From contig NZ_LR594664.1 of NCBI RefSeq assembly GCF_901827175.1, forward strand, positions 310,001-374,000: DNA of 64,000 nucleotides. Reading direction: 5' to 3'. Of the stretch, positions 34,381 through 43,513 are shown one piece after another; the stretch's first letter is position 1; the number at the start of each line of letters is the position of its first letter. Below the pieces are notes generated by a model, which saw nothing but the letters and a program-made list of their open reading frames with translations, was not told the DNA's origin and did no database searches. Source of the stretch: Variovorax sp. RA8 (GTDB taxonomy: Bacteria > Pseudomonadota > Gammaproteobacteria > Burkholderiales > Burkholderiaceae_C). A program made the position numbers and the translations under genes.

Positions 34381-35008
34381 TTGGAGAGAAAACGATCAGT
34401 GTGGCAATCCTGGATCGCAGGCCTATCGTTCGCGCGGGGCTCGAGCTGTTCCTGACGGGCTTCCGGATCTACGCTTTGCCGGACATACGGGCGACGCGGG
34501 AGAGGTGGTGAGCCTTGTGCGGACAGAGGACGTGCAGGTGCTCATCTGCTCCCTGTCGCATGCGGTCGACGTCCTCAGGGAGACTCGCGAGCATTGCTCG
34601 GAACTGGCTGTCCTGGTGCTCTCGGATGTACCCCCAGACGAGCTCGTCGTTCAGGCGGTTCGCTCGGGCGCCAAAGGGCACCTTCAGGCCGATGCGAGGC
34701 GGGCGGAGTTTCTGGATGCGATTCGCGCGGTTGGCACGGGCCTCACCCACCTCTCGGCATCCCTGGCGGAGCAGGTGATCGTCAAGAGGGAGGAGGCGGC
34801 CAAGTCCCCGCATGAGACTCTGTCGGAACGCGAGTTCCAAGTGTTCATGAAGCTCGCTCAGGGGAGCTCCGCCCTCGAGATCGCGAAGTCACTGGCCCTC
34901 AGCGCCAAAACTGTTGCCACCTATCGGTCTCGCGTCCTTGAGAAGATGCAGTTGGCCAGCAACAGTGACCTCACCTACTACGCCATGAAGAATCGCCTCA
35001 TGGCTTGA
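34368..35008 (+). pseudogene. NarL/FixJ-type response regulator with frameshift and degenerate receiver
   Basis: ATG 34368 (or GTG 34401) opens receiver sequence SVAILDRRPIVRAGLELFL that stops at 34509-34511. The continuation VVSLVRTEDVQVLICSLSHA ... to 35008 is shifted by one base and ends in a LuxR-type HTH (LSEREFQVFMKLAQGSSALE, then KTVATYRSRVLEKM). Where the phospho-acceptor Asp is expected the sequence has VLICSLS, so the receiver was probably not phosphorylated even before the shift. The intact second part (34505-35008) could still yield a DNA-binding protein. Confidence 0.7.
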
Positions 35009-35023
35009 GCTGGACGCACCCCA

Positions 35024-35057
35024 AGAAGAAAGCCGCCTCTAAGGGCGGCTTTCTTCT
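35024..35057. terminator. Strong bidirectional terminator
   Basis: AGAAGAAAGCCGCC (35024-35037) and GGCGGCTTTCTTCT (35044-35057) form a perfect 14-bp stem with a 6-base loop and A/T-rich flanks on both sides. It separates the converging regulator gene and the exported repeat-protein gene. Confidence 0.9.
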
Positions 35058-35111
35058 GGCCGGAGCCAGAATGCTAGATCGCGGCCGCATGGTGAGCCGC
35101 GCAGATCCGCT

Positions 35112-35573
35112 CTACCAAGGACGCGGATTCACCGCCTGGCAGTACGCGATCCATTGAACCCCACCCAACGCCAGGGCACAGTCCGCAATGGCCAGATTCC
35201 AGGTCGCATCCACGCGCCCAGCGACCGCGTTCGCCGTAGCCTGGGCGTTGTTTGCTCGGTTCCACGCGTCCGCAGCGGTGTTGGCGGCGTAGTTCGCAAC
35301 GTCCCCAGCCCAGTTGGCTGTGGCCTGGGCGTTGTTGCCCACTTGGGTCGCATAGGTCGCCTGGTTGTTCGCCACCGTGGCCGTCCACTGCGCGTTATTG
35401 ATGCCGGCGTTCAAGTTGGCCACGATCTGACTGATCGGGGCGGCAGCGACCTGCGACCCAGCCGTCGAATTCGCCACCTGGAACGTCTGGGCGAATGCTG
35501 GGAGCGCACAAGCCACCGCCAGACCGGCGGCCAAGAGCTGGAGCGATCGGGCGAGAGTGTTGAGTTTGCGCAT
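35112..35573 (-). CDS. Exported Ala/Asn-rich repeat protein
   Basis: 153 residues with a signal peptide (LQLLAAGLAVACALPAFAQ). The mature part has imperfect repeats of the type NNAQATAN-WAGDVANY / NNAQATANAVAG, predicted to form amphipathic helices like those of small surface or coiled-coil lipoprotein-type proteins. A C-terminal part has two Cys (DCALALG, YCQAV) that could form a disulfide. It follows the pilus operon on the same strand and may be a cell-surface partner, but no family is recognised. Confidence 0.65.
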   Translation of the reverse strand: MRKLNTLARSLQLLAAGLAVACALPAFAQTFQVANSTAGSQVAAAPISQIVANLNAGINNAQWTATVANNQATYATQVGNNAQATANWAGDVANYAANTAADAWNRANNAQATANAVAGRVDATWNLAIADCALALGGVQWIAYCQAVNPRPW

Positions 35574-35736
35574 GGTGTCCGTTCACCTATCGTAGAGATT
35601 TCGGTAGCGCATCTAGGAAGCTTTTTGGCAACCAGAAATGCGTCTGTGGCGTCGTATGCTCACGAAGTGTAACGTTTTAATTACTTGCTTGTGCGTTTCT
35701 TTTGGCATTCGTTGGCAAGAACAGGGGGGTGATGCG

Positions 35737-37350
35737 TCAATTGAAGTAGCAATACACGTGGGCCACGGCTGACGATCCGGCAGGCATTGGTCCGGACGCA
35801 CCGGTCAAGAGTCTCACCTGCCAGACGGCCCCCAGGTCGTTTGCAAAGCGGGCGAAGCCCCCGTCACTCGTGGACTCGGTCTTCGGAATCAGCTGAATGA
35901 TGGGTGATGCGGTGGGATTGCCAGGATTGGCGCAGGTCGGCTTGGGAACGTTCTGCATGTCGATCACTTCCACCGATCGAACGAATACCAAGTTTGTCGT
36001 GATGTCCTCCATCCGCCTCCACACCGCGCCGCCTCCCTGCGGGTTCACTCTGCAGAGCATCGCCTTCTTCACGCCCGCCACCGCGGCCGAGTAGCCCACC
36101 TGACCCGGGGTCGTGCACGCGGTGTTGTCGAACGCAGGCGCGAGAAACTGCGTCATCGAGGTCCAGCGCCCGCCCGTGCAATAGAGCATGAGACCGTCGG
36201 AGTCGGAAGCGCCCTGCCCTTCCAGCGAGCACGCGCCGCCGTCAACAGCAGACGTTGTGAGCGGCGTCCAACGCCCTGAGGAGCACACTACGAGCGAGCC
36301 GGAAGCCTCGGTCGCCGAAAGGCCGAGGGCGCCTGCCTCGACGCACGCCGTGCCCTTCGTATAGCTGCCGGTCGGAATCAGCCGCCTGCCGGCCATGCGG
36401 CCCGACGTCACCACCGCGGCTTCGCCGCCACTGTTCGCAGCTATCGCGACGTAGTTGCCGTTCGCTCCAGTGAACCCGGCACCCTGGTCCGTGGCCAGGA
36501 TGCTGCCACTGGCGACCATGTCCTGGGTATTGACCCCCTTCAGCCCTGCAGGCACGGCGACCGGGTCCGCACCACCGAACCCGCCGCTGCCGACGACACT
36601 CACGTTGCCCGCCGCGGCGACGTTGCCCGTCAGACTCGACGTTCCGCTGATGGCCAGGTTGCCCTGAGCGCTCAGATCTCCCCTCAGATCAGGGTTCCGT
36701 GTGTCCCGAACCCGAACGAACTGCTGGAACATGGCCGTGTTCAGGGTCGCGCTCGAGCAAACCGTCCCGGCCACTGCGCCGTTCGGGTTCGCGATGTTGA
36801 GGGACGGGCCCTTGATCATTGCCGGCGCGGTGTACGAGGACTGGCCGCCGGTGCCGTTCTGCTGGTCGACCATGACCTGCGCCAGGTCGTAGCGGATCTC
36901 TGGACGACCGAGGGTCACGCCTGTCGTGGTGCACACGTTCGTCACAATCGTGCAGCCGACGCCTGGGCAGTTGGTCTTCACGACATCGATGCGCAGGCTC
37001 TGCCGAGTCGGCATCGCGCCAGGTCCCGAGGGGAAACCGCCGGGAAGCTTCTGGTCCGTCACGAGCTCGGCGATCGTCGGTGCAATATCGTTCACAACGC
37101 CCGGAATATCAACCCCGTTGCCTAGATCGTCGAAGTGACTCAGCGCGTACTGCTCGGCAGCGCCCGCGACCTGCTTGAGGTAGCTGCCCGCCGATACGCC
37201 GATCTGCTCTTCGGAGAGCTTCGCGAGCTGCGCCTGGCCGTAGATCGACAGGATCGCGATGATGCTGATCGTGACGATGAGTTCGACAAGGCTGAAGCCT
37301 TGCTGCGCGCGGCGCGCACGCCCGGGTTGCTGCGGGAAGCGTGGGGTCAT
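35737..37350 (-). CDS. pilV: PilV minor pilin / tip adhesin of the type IVb pilus
   Basis: 537 residues. A class III prepilin signal, RAQQG|FSLVELIVTISIIAI (cleavage after Gly18), is followed by a pilin-type N-terminal domain and a long Gly/Ser-rich C-terminal part with several Cys, as in IncI PilV adhesins, which select recipient cells. ATG 37350 is preferred; the open frame extends upstream to 37512 only as Ser/Arg-rich sequence overlapping pilS. In IncI1 plasmids the 3' end of pilV is switched by a shufflon; no shufflon-type repeats or rci recombinase are seen here. Confidence 0.85.
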   Translation of the reverse strand: MTPRFPQQPGRARRAQQGFSLVELIVTISIIAILSIYGQAQLAKLSEEQIGVSAGSYLKQVAGAAEQYALSHFDDLGNGVDIPGVVNDIAPTIAELVTDQKLPGGFPSGPGAMPTRQSLRIDVVKTNCPGVGCTIVTNVCTTTGVTLGRPEIRYDLAQVMVDQQNGTGGQSSYTAPAMIKGPSLNIANPNGAVAGTVCSSATLNTAMFQQFVRVRDTRNPDLRGDLSAQGNLAISGTSSLTGNVAAAGNVSVVGSGGFGGADPVAVPAGLKGVNTQDMVASGSILATDQGAGFTGANGNYVAIAANSGGEAAVVTSGRMAGRRLIPTGSYTKGTACVEAGALGLSATEASGSLVVCSSGRWTPLTTSAVDGGACSLEGQGASDSDGLMLYCTGGRWTSMTQFLAPAFDNTACTTPGQVGYSAAVAGVKKAMLCRVNPQGGGAVWRRMEDITTNLVFVRSVEVIDMQNVPKPTCANPGNPTASPIIQLIPKTESTSDGGFARFANDLGAVWQVRLLTGASGPMPAGSSAVAHVYCYFN

Positions 37351-37429
37351 GTTTCGAGGAAGGGGAAATGCAGAATCGGAGCGGGCCCGTGTCGAGTGGC
37401 CAGATCCCGAGGACCCGGCCGCGCCGAGA

Positions 37430-38026
37430 TCAGCGGAAGGTGAAGACGAACGTGTTCGTGTCGCCGTCGGTGCAGGCGTTCTGTGCGATACCACCGTTGT
37501 AGGTGGAGCCAACAGCCTTTGCGGCCGCGCCGTTGATCGTGATCACTTCAGCGACGCGCGACAGCTGGGCAGCCAGGCCCGGGCAGGCGGCGTTGTTGAC
37601 CGTCGGCAGGGTCACAGTGAAGGAGTCGCCGGCGCTGGTGATCGTCGACGAGGCGACGGTGATCTGCGCACCCGTCTCGCCCAGGTCATGCTGCACGGTC
37701 GCCGTCGCGCCGCTGCCGCTGACGGTCAGCGAGGACGACAGGCCGCGCGCGGTGTTCGCGAAGATCGCGGTGGCGGCTGCGCCGACGCCCAGGTTGTTGT
37801 ACGGGGTCACGCCCTGGCCGGCGAAGTTGCCGCGGATCGAGGTCACCGTCTTGTTGACGTCGTTTGCCGTCGGCTCGACCTTGCCGTTGATGATCACGCC
37901 GCGGGCGTACGGCACGGCGAACAGGGCCAGCAGCGCGCCGATTGCGATCACGACGATCAGCTCCACGAGCGTGAAGCCCTTGACGTTCTTCTTCGAGGCG
38001 AAGCGGGTGTTGCGGAAGTTCTTCAT
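37430..38026 (-). CDS. pilS: PilS major pilin of the type IVb pilus
   Basis: 198 residues. The leader KKNVKG|FTLVELIVVIAIGAL is a type IV prepilin cleavage and assembly signal (cleavage after Gly17). The C-terminal half has a pair of Cys (AACPG and NACTDG) that would close the pilin D-loop. It is processed by a prepilin peptidase that is not encoded in this window and is polymerised by PilQ/PilR. Confidence 0.88.
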   Translation of the reverse strand: MKNFRNTRFASKKNVKGFTLVELIVVIAIGALLALFAVPYARGVIINGKVEPTANDVNKTVTSIRGNFAGQGVTPYNNLGVGAAATAIFANTARGLSSSLTVSGSGATATVQHDLGETGAQITVASSTITSAGDSFTVTLPTVNNAACPGLAAQLSRVAEVITINGAAAKAVGSTYNGGIAQNACTDGDTNTFVFTFR

Positions 38027-38083
38027 TTGCTTGAGGTCCTTAGGGTGAAGATCGGGTTGGAAATCGATTCGGTAGGGGAGTAG

Positions 38084-39193
38084 TTACTTGGTGCTGTAGT
38101 ACGCGGACATGACGCCCTTCATCTCGTAGATGACGCCGAACTGGGTTGCCATCACGCCGATCACGCAGCAGACGGCCGAGATCAGCATGACCCAGCGATA
38201 GAGGGCCATGCGCTTGAGGATCTTGGCCAGCATCGTCTTTTCGACGTAGCGGCCGGTCTCCTCGAAGCCTTCGGAGAAGCCACGCGCCTCCTGCATGTCC
38301 TGCAGGAAGTAGTACATCTCCATCGACAGCAGGTTCGTGCGGAACGGTTCGGTACCGACCGCGCCGGTGGCATCGACGCCCTCGGCGATCTGCTCGACGC
38401 GCCAGCGCAGCCAGGGCGAGCGCACGGAGCGCGCGAACGTGTTGAGCGACTCGCTCAAGGTGAACATCGTGTTGCCCCGCTTGCGCGTGAGCGTCGCCAT
38501 GGTGGCCAGGAACAGCGCACCCTTTACGTCGCGCACCACACGGTAGAGCGCCACGTTCGCGTCAAGCCAGTCGCGCACGCTGCCGGTGAGGTTGTTCACC
38601 GTCCAGTGCAGCGTCACGATCACGCAAGCCAGCAGCAGCACCAGGTACAGGCCATACCCCTTCACGTTCTCCGCCCATGCGTTGAAGAACGTGCCCTTGG
38701 GGCCCCATTGGTCCAGCGGGATGAACGAATAGATCTCCTGGAGCTTCGTAGCCGAGAACCACGGGAAGATCGTGAGCATCACGACGGCGATCACGAGGCC
38801 CACCGCCGCGGCGGCCAGCGTGCCCACCGACTCGTTGCGCACCTGATCGGACAGGCGGGCGATACGCGACACGTCCCGCAGCGCCGCGAGCAGCGCGCCG
38901 GCGCCCGCGTCCTGAGCCACGTCGATGATGGCCACTTCGTCGTCCGGCAGAGTGCCGCGCCAAGCCGCCGACAGGTTCGCGCCGTTGGTCGCATACTCCT
39001 CGGCCCAGTAGGCGGAAAGCTTCGCCCGGGCCGTGGATCCGTAGCGGTCGGCATCTTTCTCGAAGATGCTCAGCAGCTTGATGTCGCCCTTGCCGCCGTC
39101 GAGCTTGTCGGCGATGTAGGTGTAGTAGTCGGCGCGTTGCCGGCGGAACTTGGCTGCAGCCTGGCTGATCGCGAAGGGAACCTTGACGGCCAT
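38084..39193 (-). CDS. pilR: PilR inner-membrane platform protein (GspF type)
   Basis: 369 residues with the T2SF/GspF layout: a cytoplasmic domain of about 125 residues, a membrane segment (AAAAVGLVIAVVMLTIFPWF), a second segment (LYLVLLLACVIVTLHW), a second cytoplasmic domain, and a C-terminal segment (WVMLISAVCCVIGVMATQFG). It anchors the PilQ ATPase and directs pilin extraction from the membrane. Its start abuts the pilQ stop. Confidence 0.88.
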   Translation of the reverse strand: MAVKVPFAISQAAAKFRRQRADYYTYIADKLDGGKGDIKLLSIFEKDADRYGSTARAKLSAYWAEEYATNGANLSAAWRGTLPDDEVAIIDVAQDAGAGALLAALRDVSRIARLSDQVRNESVGTLAAAAVGLVIAVVMLTIFPWFSATKLQEIYSFIPLDQWGPKGTFFNAWAENVKGYGLYLVLLLACVIVTLHWTVNNLTGSVRDWLDANVALYRVVRDVKGALFLATMATLTRKRGNTMFTLSESLNTFARSVRSPWLRWRVEQIAEGVDATGAVGTEPFRTNLLSMEMYYFLQDMQEARGFSEGFEETGRYVEKTMLAKILKRMALYRWVMLISAVCCVIGVMATQFGVIYEMKGVMSAYYSTK

Positions 39194-41248
39194 TTACACA
39201 ACCTCCCTGGCATTAGCTGAAGCCGGCGCCGCCGCCGGATGCAGCGGCACGACGGCCGCGGACTGGGCGCGCGAGGCGTCATACTTCTCGGGCACCGGCA
39301 CGTGGCTGGTGTTGCGCCGAGCTGCGGCAGCGCGCTCGTGATTGCGGCGGTTCTCGACCGTCTCGAAGCTCATGAAGCGCGGCTCGATCTCGCGGGGGTC
39401 GATCAGCCCGACGTACTTGCCGTCTTCGGTCGTGCCCCGCACGGCCTTGTAGATGGCGCATTCCATCGTGTTCTTGCCCGTCAGGTCCTCATCGTCGTAC
39501 CGCTCCGATGCCATCGAACGCCAGTACTTGAAGAGCTTCAGCGCGCCGTCGGCAGCGCCGATGTACTCGAGCATCTGCTCGTCCGGCTCCACCATTTCGC
39601 TGACCACCGTGCGGCCAGAGAAGCCGTTGAGCTCCGGCAGCTCGTCCTTGATGCAGAACTTGCAGCCGCGCGAGTTGCGCATGCGATAAACGTCGCGGCT
39701 GATGCCGTACAGGCGTTCCAGGCGGTCGAAGTAGCGGTTGTGCTCGGCCAGCTGCTCGGGATTGAGCGTGAAGGCATGGGCGAAGTCATTGGGCGACAGG
39801 GCGCAGTGCGGGCAGTTCGTAGGCAGGAGCGCCTGGTACACCAGGAGCTTCAGGATGCCCGGCGTGGCCAGTACCTCGCGGTTGATGGCGATCGCAGGCG
39901 ACGCAAAGCGCTCTGCGATACCGAGGCTGGAGCGCGCGTGGGTCGTCGTGTACACGCTGTGGCCCGACTCGACCACCTGGCGGGCAACCAGGCCCGTTTC
40001 CCGGTCGCGGATCTCACCCAGGTAAAGCGCATCGAGGGCGGAGCGGTACAGCGCGCGCGTCGCCGACAGGAAGGACTTGTCGTCGCCGGCCTGTGCCAGG
40101 TCGCGGGTGATGGTCTTCTGGTAGGCGTTCTTCAGTTCCAGCTCGACCGGATCCTCGAAGGACTGGATCTTGATGTCCGTGGGCAGCATGTTGATCATCT
40201 GCACCAGCGAAGTCGACTTGCCCGAGCCCACCACCCCGGCCAGGACCACCATGCCGCCTTCGGAGTTGATCACCCGGCGAATGATGTCCATCTGGCTCTT
40301 CAGGTAGCCGGCTTCATCCAGCGAGCGGATCGCTGCCGATTCGCCCAGGCGCTGAATCCGGGTGGTGACCACGACACCCTTGTCGATGGCCATGCCGCTC
40401 CAGCGCAGGCGCACACGCGCGCCATCGGGGATCGCGGGGCTGCGCGGCAGGTTGATCTTGACCAGCGCCTGCTGTTCGACCTTCATGTCGAACTGGGGCG
40501 AGGCACCGCCGCCGGACTTCTGCCAGGCAATGCCGAGCATGGCGATCACCGTGTCCGTCGGCAGCAGGAAGCGCTCGGGGCGGATGTAGCGGCCGCCGAT
40601 CTTGAAGCAGATCTGGCTCTTGGCGGCCTCGCGATCCACGGCGAAGTCGATATCGTCGGCCTTGTTCGCGTAGGCCCAGGACACGACGTCGGTGAAGGCC
40701 GACATGAGCGCGTTCTTGGTCGGGTCACGCGAGACATCCCGCTCGAACTGAAGGCTTGACTGGGTGATGTCACCCTGGGACAGCGCCAGCACCAGGCCGG
40801 AGCTCGCGAAGTAGCCCTGGATGTGGGTGTCGACGAGATGATAGTTGCGCTTGGCCAGCTGGTTGACGACAGCCTCGACCTCCTCGCGCTTGGCCTTTTC
40901 CTTGTCCACGAAGAGCAGGACCACCTTGTCGGTCGCACGCACCTTGGCGACTGCGATCGAGGCGTACAGGTGAGGCGCGAGCTTCACCTCTTCGTTGATC
41001 ACCTTGTCGAAGAGGATTTTGGCAAGGTCGTCGGCCATGGCGATGGGCGTGCGACTGAACCGCACTCCACCCCAGTTGGAGATGTCAGAGGCCTCCGCCG
41101 CGGGCGCAGCCGGCTGGCCGGTCGAGACGGTCCGACGTGAGGCCGGCGCCGCTCCAGCTGCACCTGGTTTGCCAACCGTGCGCGCGCCGGAAGCGACACG
41201 TGCTGCGGGGGCTGCTGCCTTGGCTTTCGATTTACCGAATCCGAACAT
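39194..41248 (-). CDS. pilQ: PilQ assembly ATPase (GspE/VirB11 superfamily)
   Basis: 684 residues, longer than the 500 or so of IncI1 PilQ because of an Ala-rich N-terminal extension of about 60 residues and a long N-domain. Walker A is GVVGSGKST near residue 344, the Asp box/Walker B region reads ALYLGEIRDRET, and a two-Cys knuckle (CPHC) lies further on. It hydrolyses ATP to drive pilus growth, and perhaps retraction because no separate retraction ATPase is seen here. Confidence 0.9.
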   Translation of the reverse strand: MFGFGKSKAKAAAPAARVASGARTVGKPGAAGAAPASRRTVSTGQPAAPAAEASDISNWGGVRFSRTPIAMADDLAKILFDKVINEEVKLAPHLYASIAVAKVRATDKVVLLFVDKEKAKREEVEAVVNQLAKRNYHLVDTHIQGYFASSGLVLALSQGDITQSSLQFERDVSRDPTKNALMSAFTDVVSWAYANKADDIDFAVDREAAKSQICFKIGGRYIRPERFLLPTDTVIAMLGIAWQKSGGGASPQFDMKVEQQALVKINLPRSPAIPDGARVRLRWSGMAIDKGVVVTTRIQRLGESAAIRSLDEAGYLKSQMDIIRRVINSEGGMVVLAGVVGSGKSTSLVQMINMLPTDIKIQSFEDPVELELKNAYQKTITRDLAQAGDDKSFLSATRALYRSALDALYLGEIRDRETGLVARQVVESGHSVYTTTHARSSLGIAERFASPAIAINREVLATPGILKLLVYQALLPTNCPHCALSPNDFAHAFTLNPEQLAEHNRYFDRLERLYGISRDVYRMRNSRGCKFCIKDELPELNGFSGRTVVSEMVEPDEQMLEYIGAADGALKLFKYWRSMASERYDDEDLTGKNTMECAIYKAVRGTTEDGKYVGLIDPREIEPRFMSFETVENRRNHERAAAARRNTSHVPVPEKYDASRAQSAAVVPLHPAAAPASANAREVV

Positions 41249-41269
41249 TACTGGCGTGTCCGTTCGTGG

Positions 41270-41962
41270 TCAGTTGGTGGCAGCGGGTTGCTGAGCCAGC
41301 CCAGCGTCGGCCGGAAGGGGGAACGGTCCTGAAGCCTGCCCCGTAGCGCGCGGAGACGCCTTCAGAGGCAGGGACGGAGCGCCCAGGGAGCTGTACGGGG
41401 TCGGAATGCCAGGAGAAGCCAGAGCGGCGGAGCCCCCGGCCTTCACGAGGTCGCGAGCCGCATCGAGGTTGACCGGGAAGGGACTGATACCCGTCCACTT
41501 GCCGGTGGGGCAGGCCGCGGCAGGCACGCCCCGGCTGGCGGGCTTGAGCACGACGGCACGGTCCGCGATCTTGGCGATCACACAGCTACCAACGCGAGCC
41601 CCCGCGCGGACTCGTTCATACGATTCCCCGTTGAAGCCGATGTTGGCCCGCAATTCATCGCCGATCCCGAAGATGGACTGCACGAAGATCCGCCCGGGCG
41701 GCGGACCCGACGGCGCAGCGGGCTTGGGCGTCTCGGCCAGGCCCGCGGCCACAGACGTGCTTGCCGAGCGCGCGAGCGCCTGCCGGTTCTCGTCGGCGAT
41801 GAGCGTGTCCACGGTGATGACGCTGCTGCGCATGGCGTTCGTTTGGGGCGCCCGGTCGAGCGCTGCAGGGGTATCGCCAGCCAGTGCGGCTGAGGAGAAG
41901 GCCATGCCGGCGCAGACGGTGACAGCCAGCACTGCAGCTTGGCGAAGACGAAGGATTTGCAT
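41270..41962 (-). CDS. pilP: PilP pilus assembly protein
   Basis: 230 residues with a signal peptide (LAVTVCAGMAFSSAALAG). The middle domain (IFVQSIFGIGDELRANIGFN) and WTGISPFPVN segment fit the IncI-type PilP periplasmic protein that links the inner-membrane PilO to the secretin PilN. The N- and C-terminal parts are Pro/Ala-rich. Confidence 0.75.
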   Translation of the reverse strand: MQILRLRQAAVLAVTVCAGMAFSSAALAGDTPAALDRAPQTNAMRSSVITVDTLIADENRQALARSASTSVAAGLAETPKPAAPSGPPPGRIFVQSIFGIGDELRANIGFNGESYERVRAGARVGSCVIAKIADRAVVLKPASRGVPAAACPTGKWTGISPFPVNLDAARDLVKAGGSAALASPGIPTPYSSLGAPSLPLKASPRATGQASGPFPLPADAGLAQQPAATN

Positions 41963-42000
41963 GGGCGAAGTGCCTTTGAGAAATTGGGTTCCGAGGTGGC

Positions 42001-43440
42001 TCACTGGGCCTTGGCGTAAATCACGACCTTGATGTCTGCGTTCACCGCAGAGGTCTTGATGTCGACCTTTTCGCCGTCGGCCTGCTTGAACTGCATGCCG
42101 ATCTGCTGCCATTCACCCTCGATGCCCGCGTCGATGAGCGCGTCGATGCTGCGAAGGGGCGCCTTCAGCGTGAAGGACGCTGCACGCAGCTGCGGCACAG
42201 ACGCCACCGGAGGCACGGCGGTGCCGTCCTTCTTGCGCGGCGGCGTGATCTCCACCGGCACGAACGTCAGGTCACCGGCCTGCGCGAACGCAGGGCTCAG
42301 CTTCTGCAGGCGGCTGACCGTGTCGATCATGTGGCTCTCGACCGAGCGCAACGCCTCGTACTTGAAGGGCTGGGCCGCCTGCGTGACGAACCAGCTCCCC
42401 GTGAAGGTGTCCAGGCCGCGATACTGCACGGTCCAGCTATCCGGGATGCTGCCCTTCATCTCGCGATTCACGCGGCCGAGCTGTGTGCGGTTGTAGACAG
42501 CGCTGCAGGACCACTTCCGATCCATCGCCGCTGGGGCACCAGGCGGAGCGGCCGCGGGCGCAACGGCGTTGCAGGTCGCGCTCTGGAGCTCCCAACCGTT
42601 CCAGACGAGTGGGACCGCGCCGAGCGAGACGCGCACTGCCGCCAGGCCTTGCGAGTCGGCCGCGCGGTGGCCATCCGCCCACATCTGGGTGGCGCGTGCC
42701 CATGCTTGCTCCGGCGGCTCATCCACCGTCGCATTCAGCATGGCGAGGCGCTTGCGCTCCTTCTCCTGGTACATGTTCCAGCCCTTGTTGGCCAGGGCCA
42801 CCAGGACGGAAACCGCCACGAAGCCGATCACGGGCTTCGGGATCCCGCCGCTCTTCTTGGGCAGCGGCTGCAGCACGTCCTCCTCGCCAGACGCTGCCAG
42901 GAGCAGGTCGGGCACGGTGAGCCCGCGAGCCTTGTCGCTCAGATCGTGGTCTTCGAGGTTGGTGAAGACCGCGTAGGTGATGTCGTCTTCCAGGCCGCTC
43001 TCGATTTCCTTGCGAGCAGCCTCGATGAGATCCATGTCGTTGTCCGACAGAATCACCCGGTCGATCGACGAGGGCTGGCCGCCGCGGACGACGGCGAACC
43101 AATATTCGTTGCCGTCCGGGAAGATCTTGAGCGCGTAGATCGCGTCGCCGCCATGCTGGCGCGCTGCGACACGAGCGGCCGCGAAGATACGCGTGCCCGC
43201 CGGCGCCGTCTCGGCCGGCACATTGCCATAGCCGAACTGCTGCACCGAATGAACAAGGTGGGTCGCGCCGCCCCCGCGGGCGATCTTTACGGCGTCCGAG
43301 CGCGTGGACGAGCGCGAAGCCACGGTGCGCCAGCTCACCCCGAACGCCAAGGCCTTTGGCTCGGCTTCGTGGATCGCAACCACCAGCGGCAAACGGCCAC
43401 TGTCCTGGTTCGATTTCGCTTTCTTCTTGAAAATGGCCAC
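42001..43440 (-). CDS. pilO: PilO pilus assembly protein (type IVb)
   Basis: 479 residues from GTG 43440 (AGGAA nine bases upstream). A cytoplasmic part of about 220 residues is followed by one membrane segment (GFVAVSVLVALANKGWNMY) and a periplasmic domain ending EWQQIGMQFKQADGEKVDIK. This is the layout of IncI PilO, a bitopic inner-membrane protein of the assembly platform. It is not the short PilO of type IVa systems. Confidence 0.8.
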   Translation of the reverse strand: MAIFKKKAKSNQDSGRLPLVVAIHEAEPKALAFGVSWRTVASRSSTRSDAVKIARGGGATHLVHSVQQFGYGNVPAETAPAGTRIFAAARVAARQHGGDAIYALKIFPDGNEYWFAVVRGGQPSSIDRVILSDNDMDLIEAARKEIESGLEDDITYAVFTNLEDHDLSDKARGLTVPDLLLAASGEEDVLQPLPKKSGGIPKPVIGFVAVSVLVALANKGWNMYQEKERKRLAMLNATVDEPPEQAWARATQMWADGHRAADSQGLAAVRVSLGAVPLVWNGWELQSATCNAVAPAAAPPGAPAAMDRKWSCSAVYNRTQLGRVNREMKGSIPDSWTVQYRGLDTFTGSWFVTQAAQPFKYEALRSVESHMIDTVSRLQKLSPAFAQAGDLTFVPVEITPPRKKDGTAVPPVASVPQLRAASFTLKAPLRSIDALIDAGIEGEWQQIGMQFKQADGEKVDIKTSAVNADIKVVIYAKAQ

Positions 43441-43513
43441 TGGGAGGGTTCCTGGTTCGCTAAGAGATCTGATCAGGCAGGCAAGACGGCGCCGGGCACC
43501 GTGCTCGCTTGCC

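Noticed and set aside
35574..36300. A shufflon at the 3' end of pilV
   Set aside because: No repeated recombination sites or alternative C-terminal segments were found, and no shufflon recombinase gene is present in the window.
39239..40759. A 506-codon plus-strand frame across pilQ
   Set aside because: Antisense shadow of a recognised ATPase gene; composition and lack of motifs fit a shadow.
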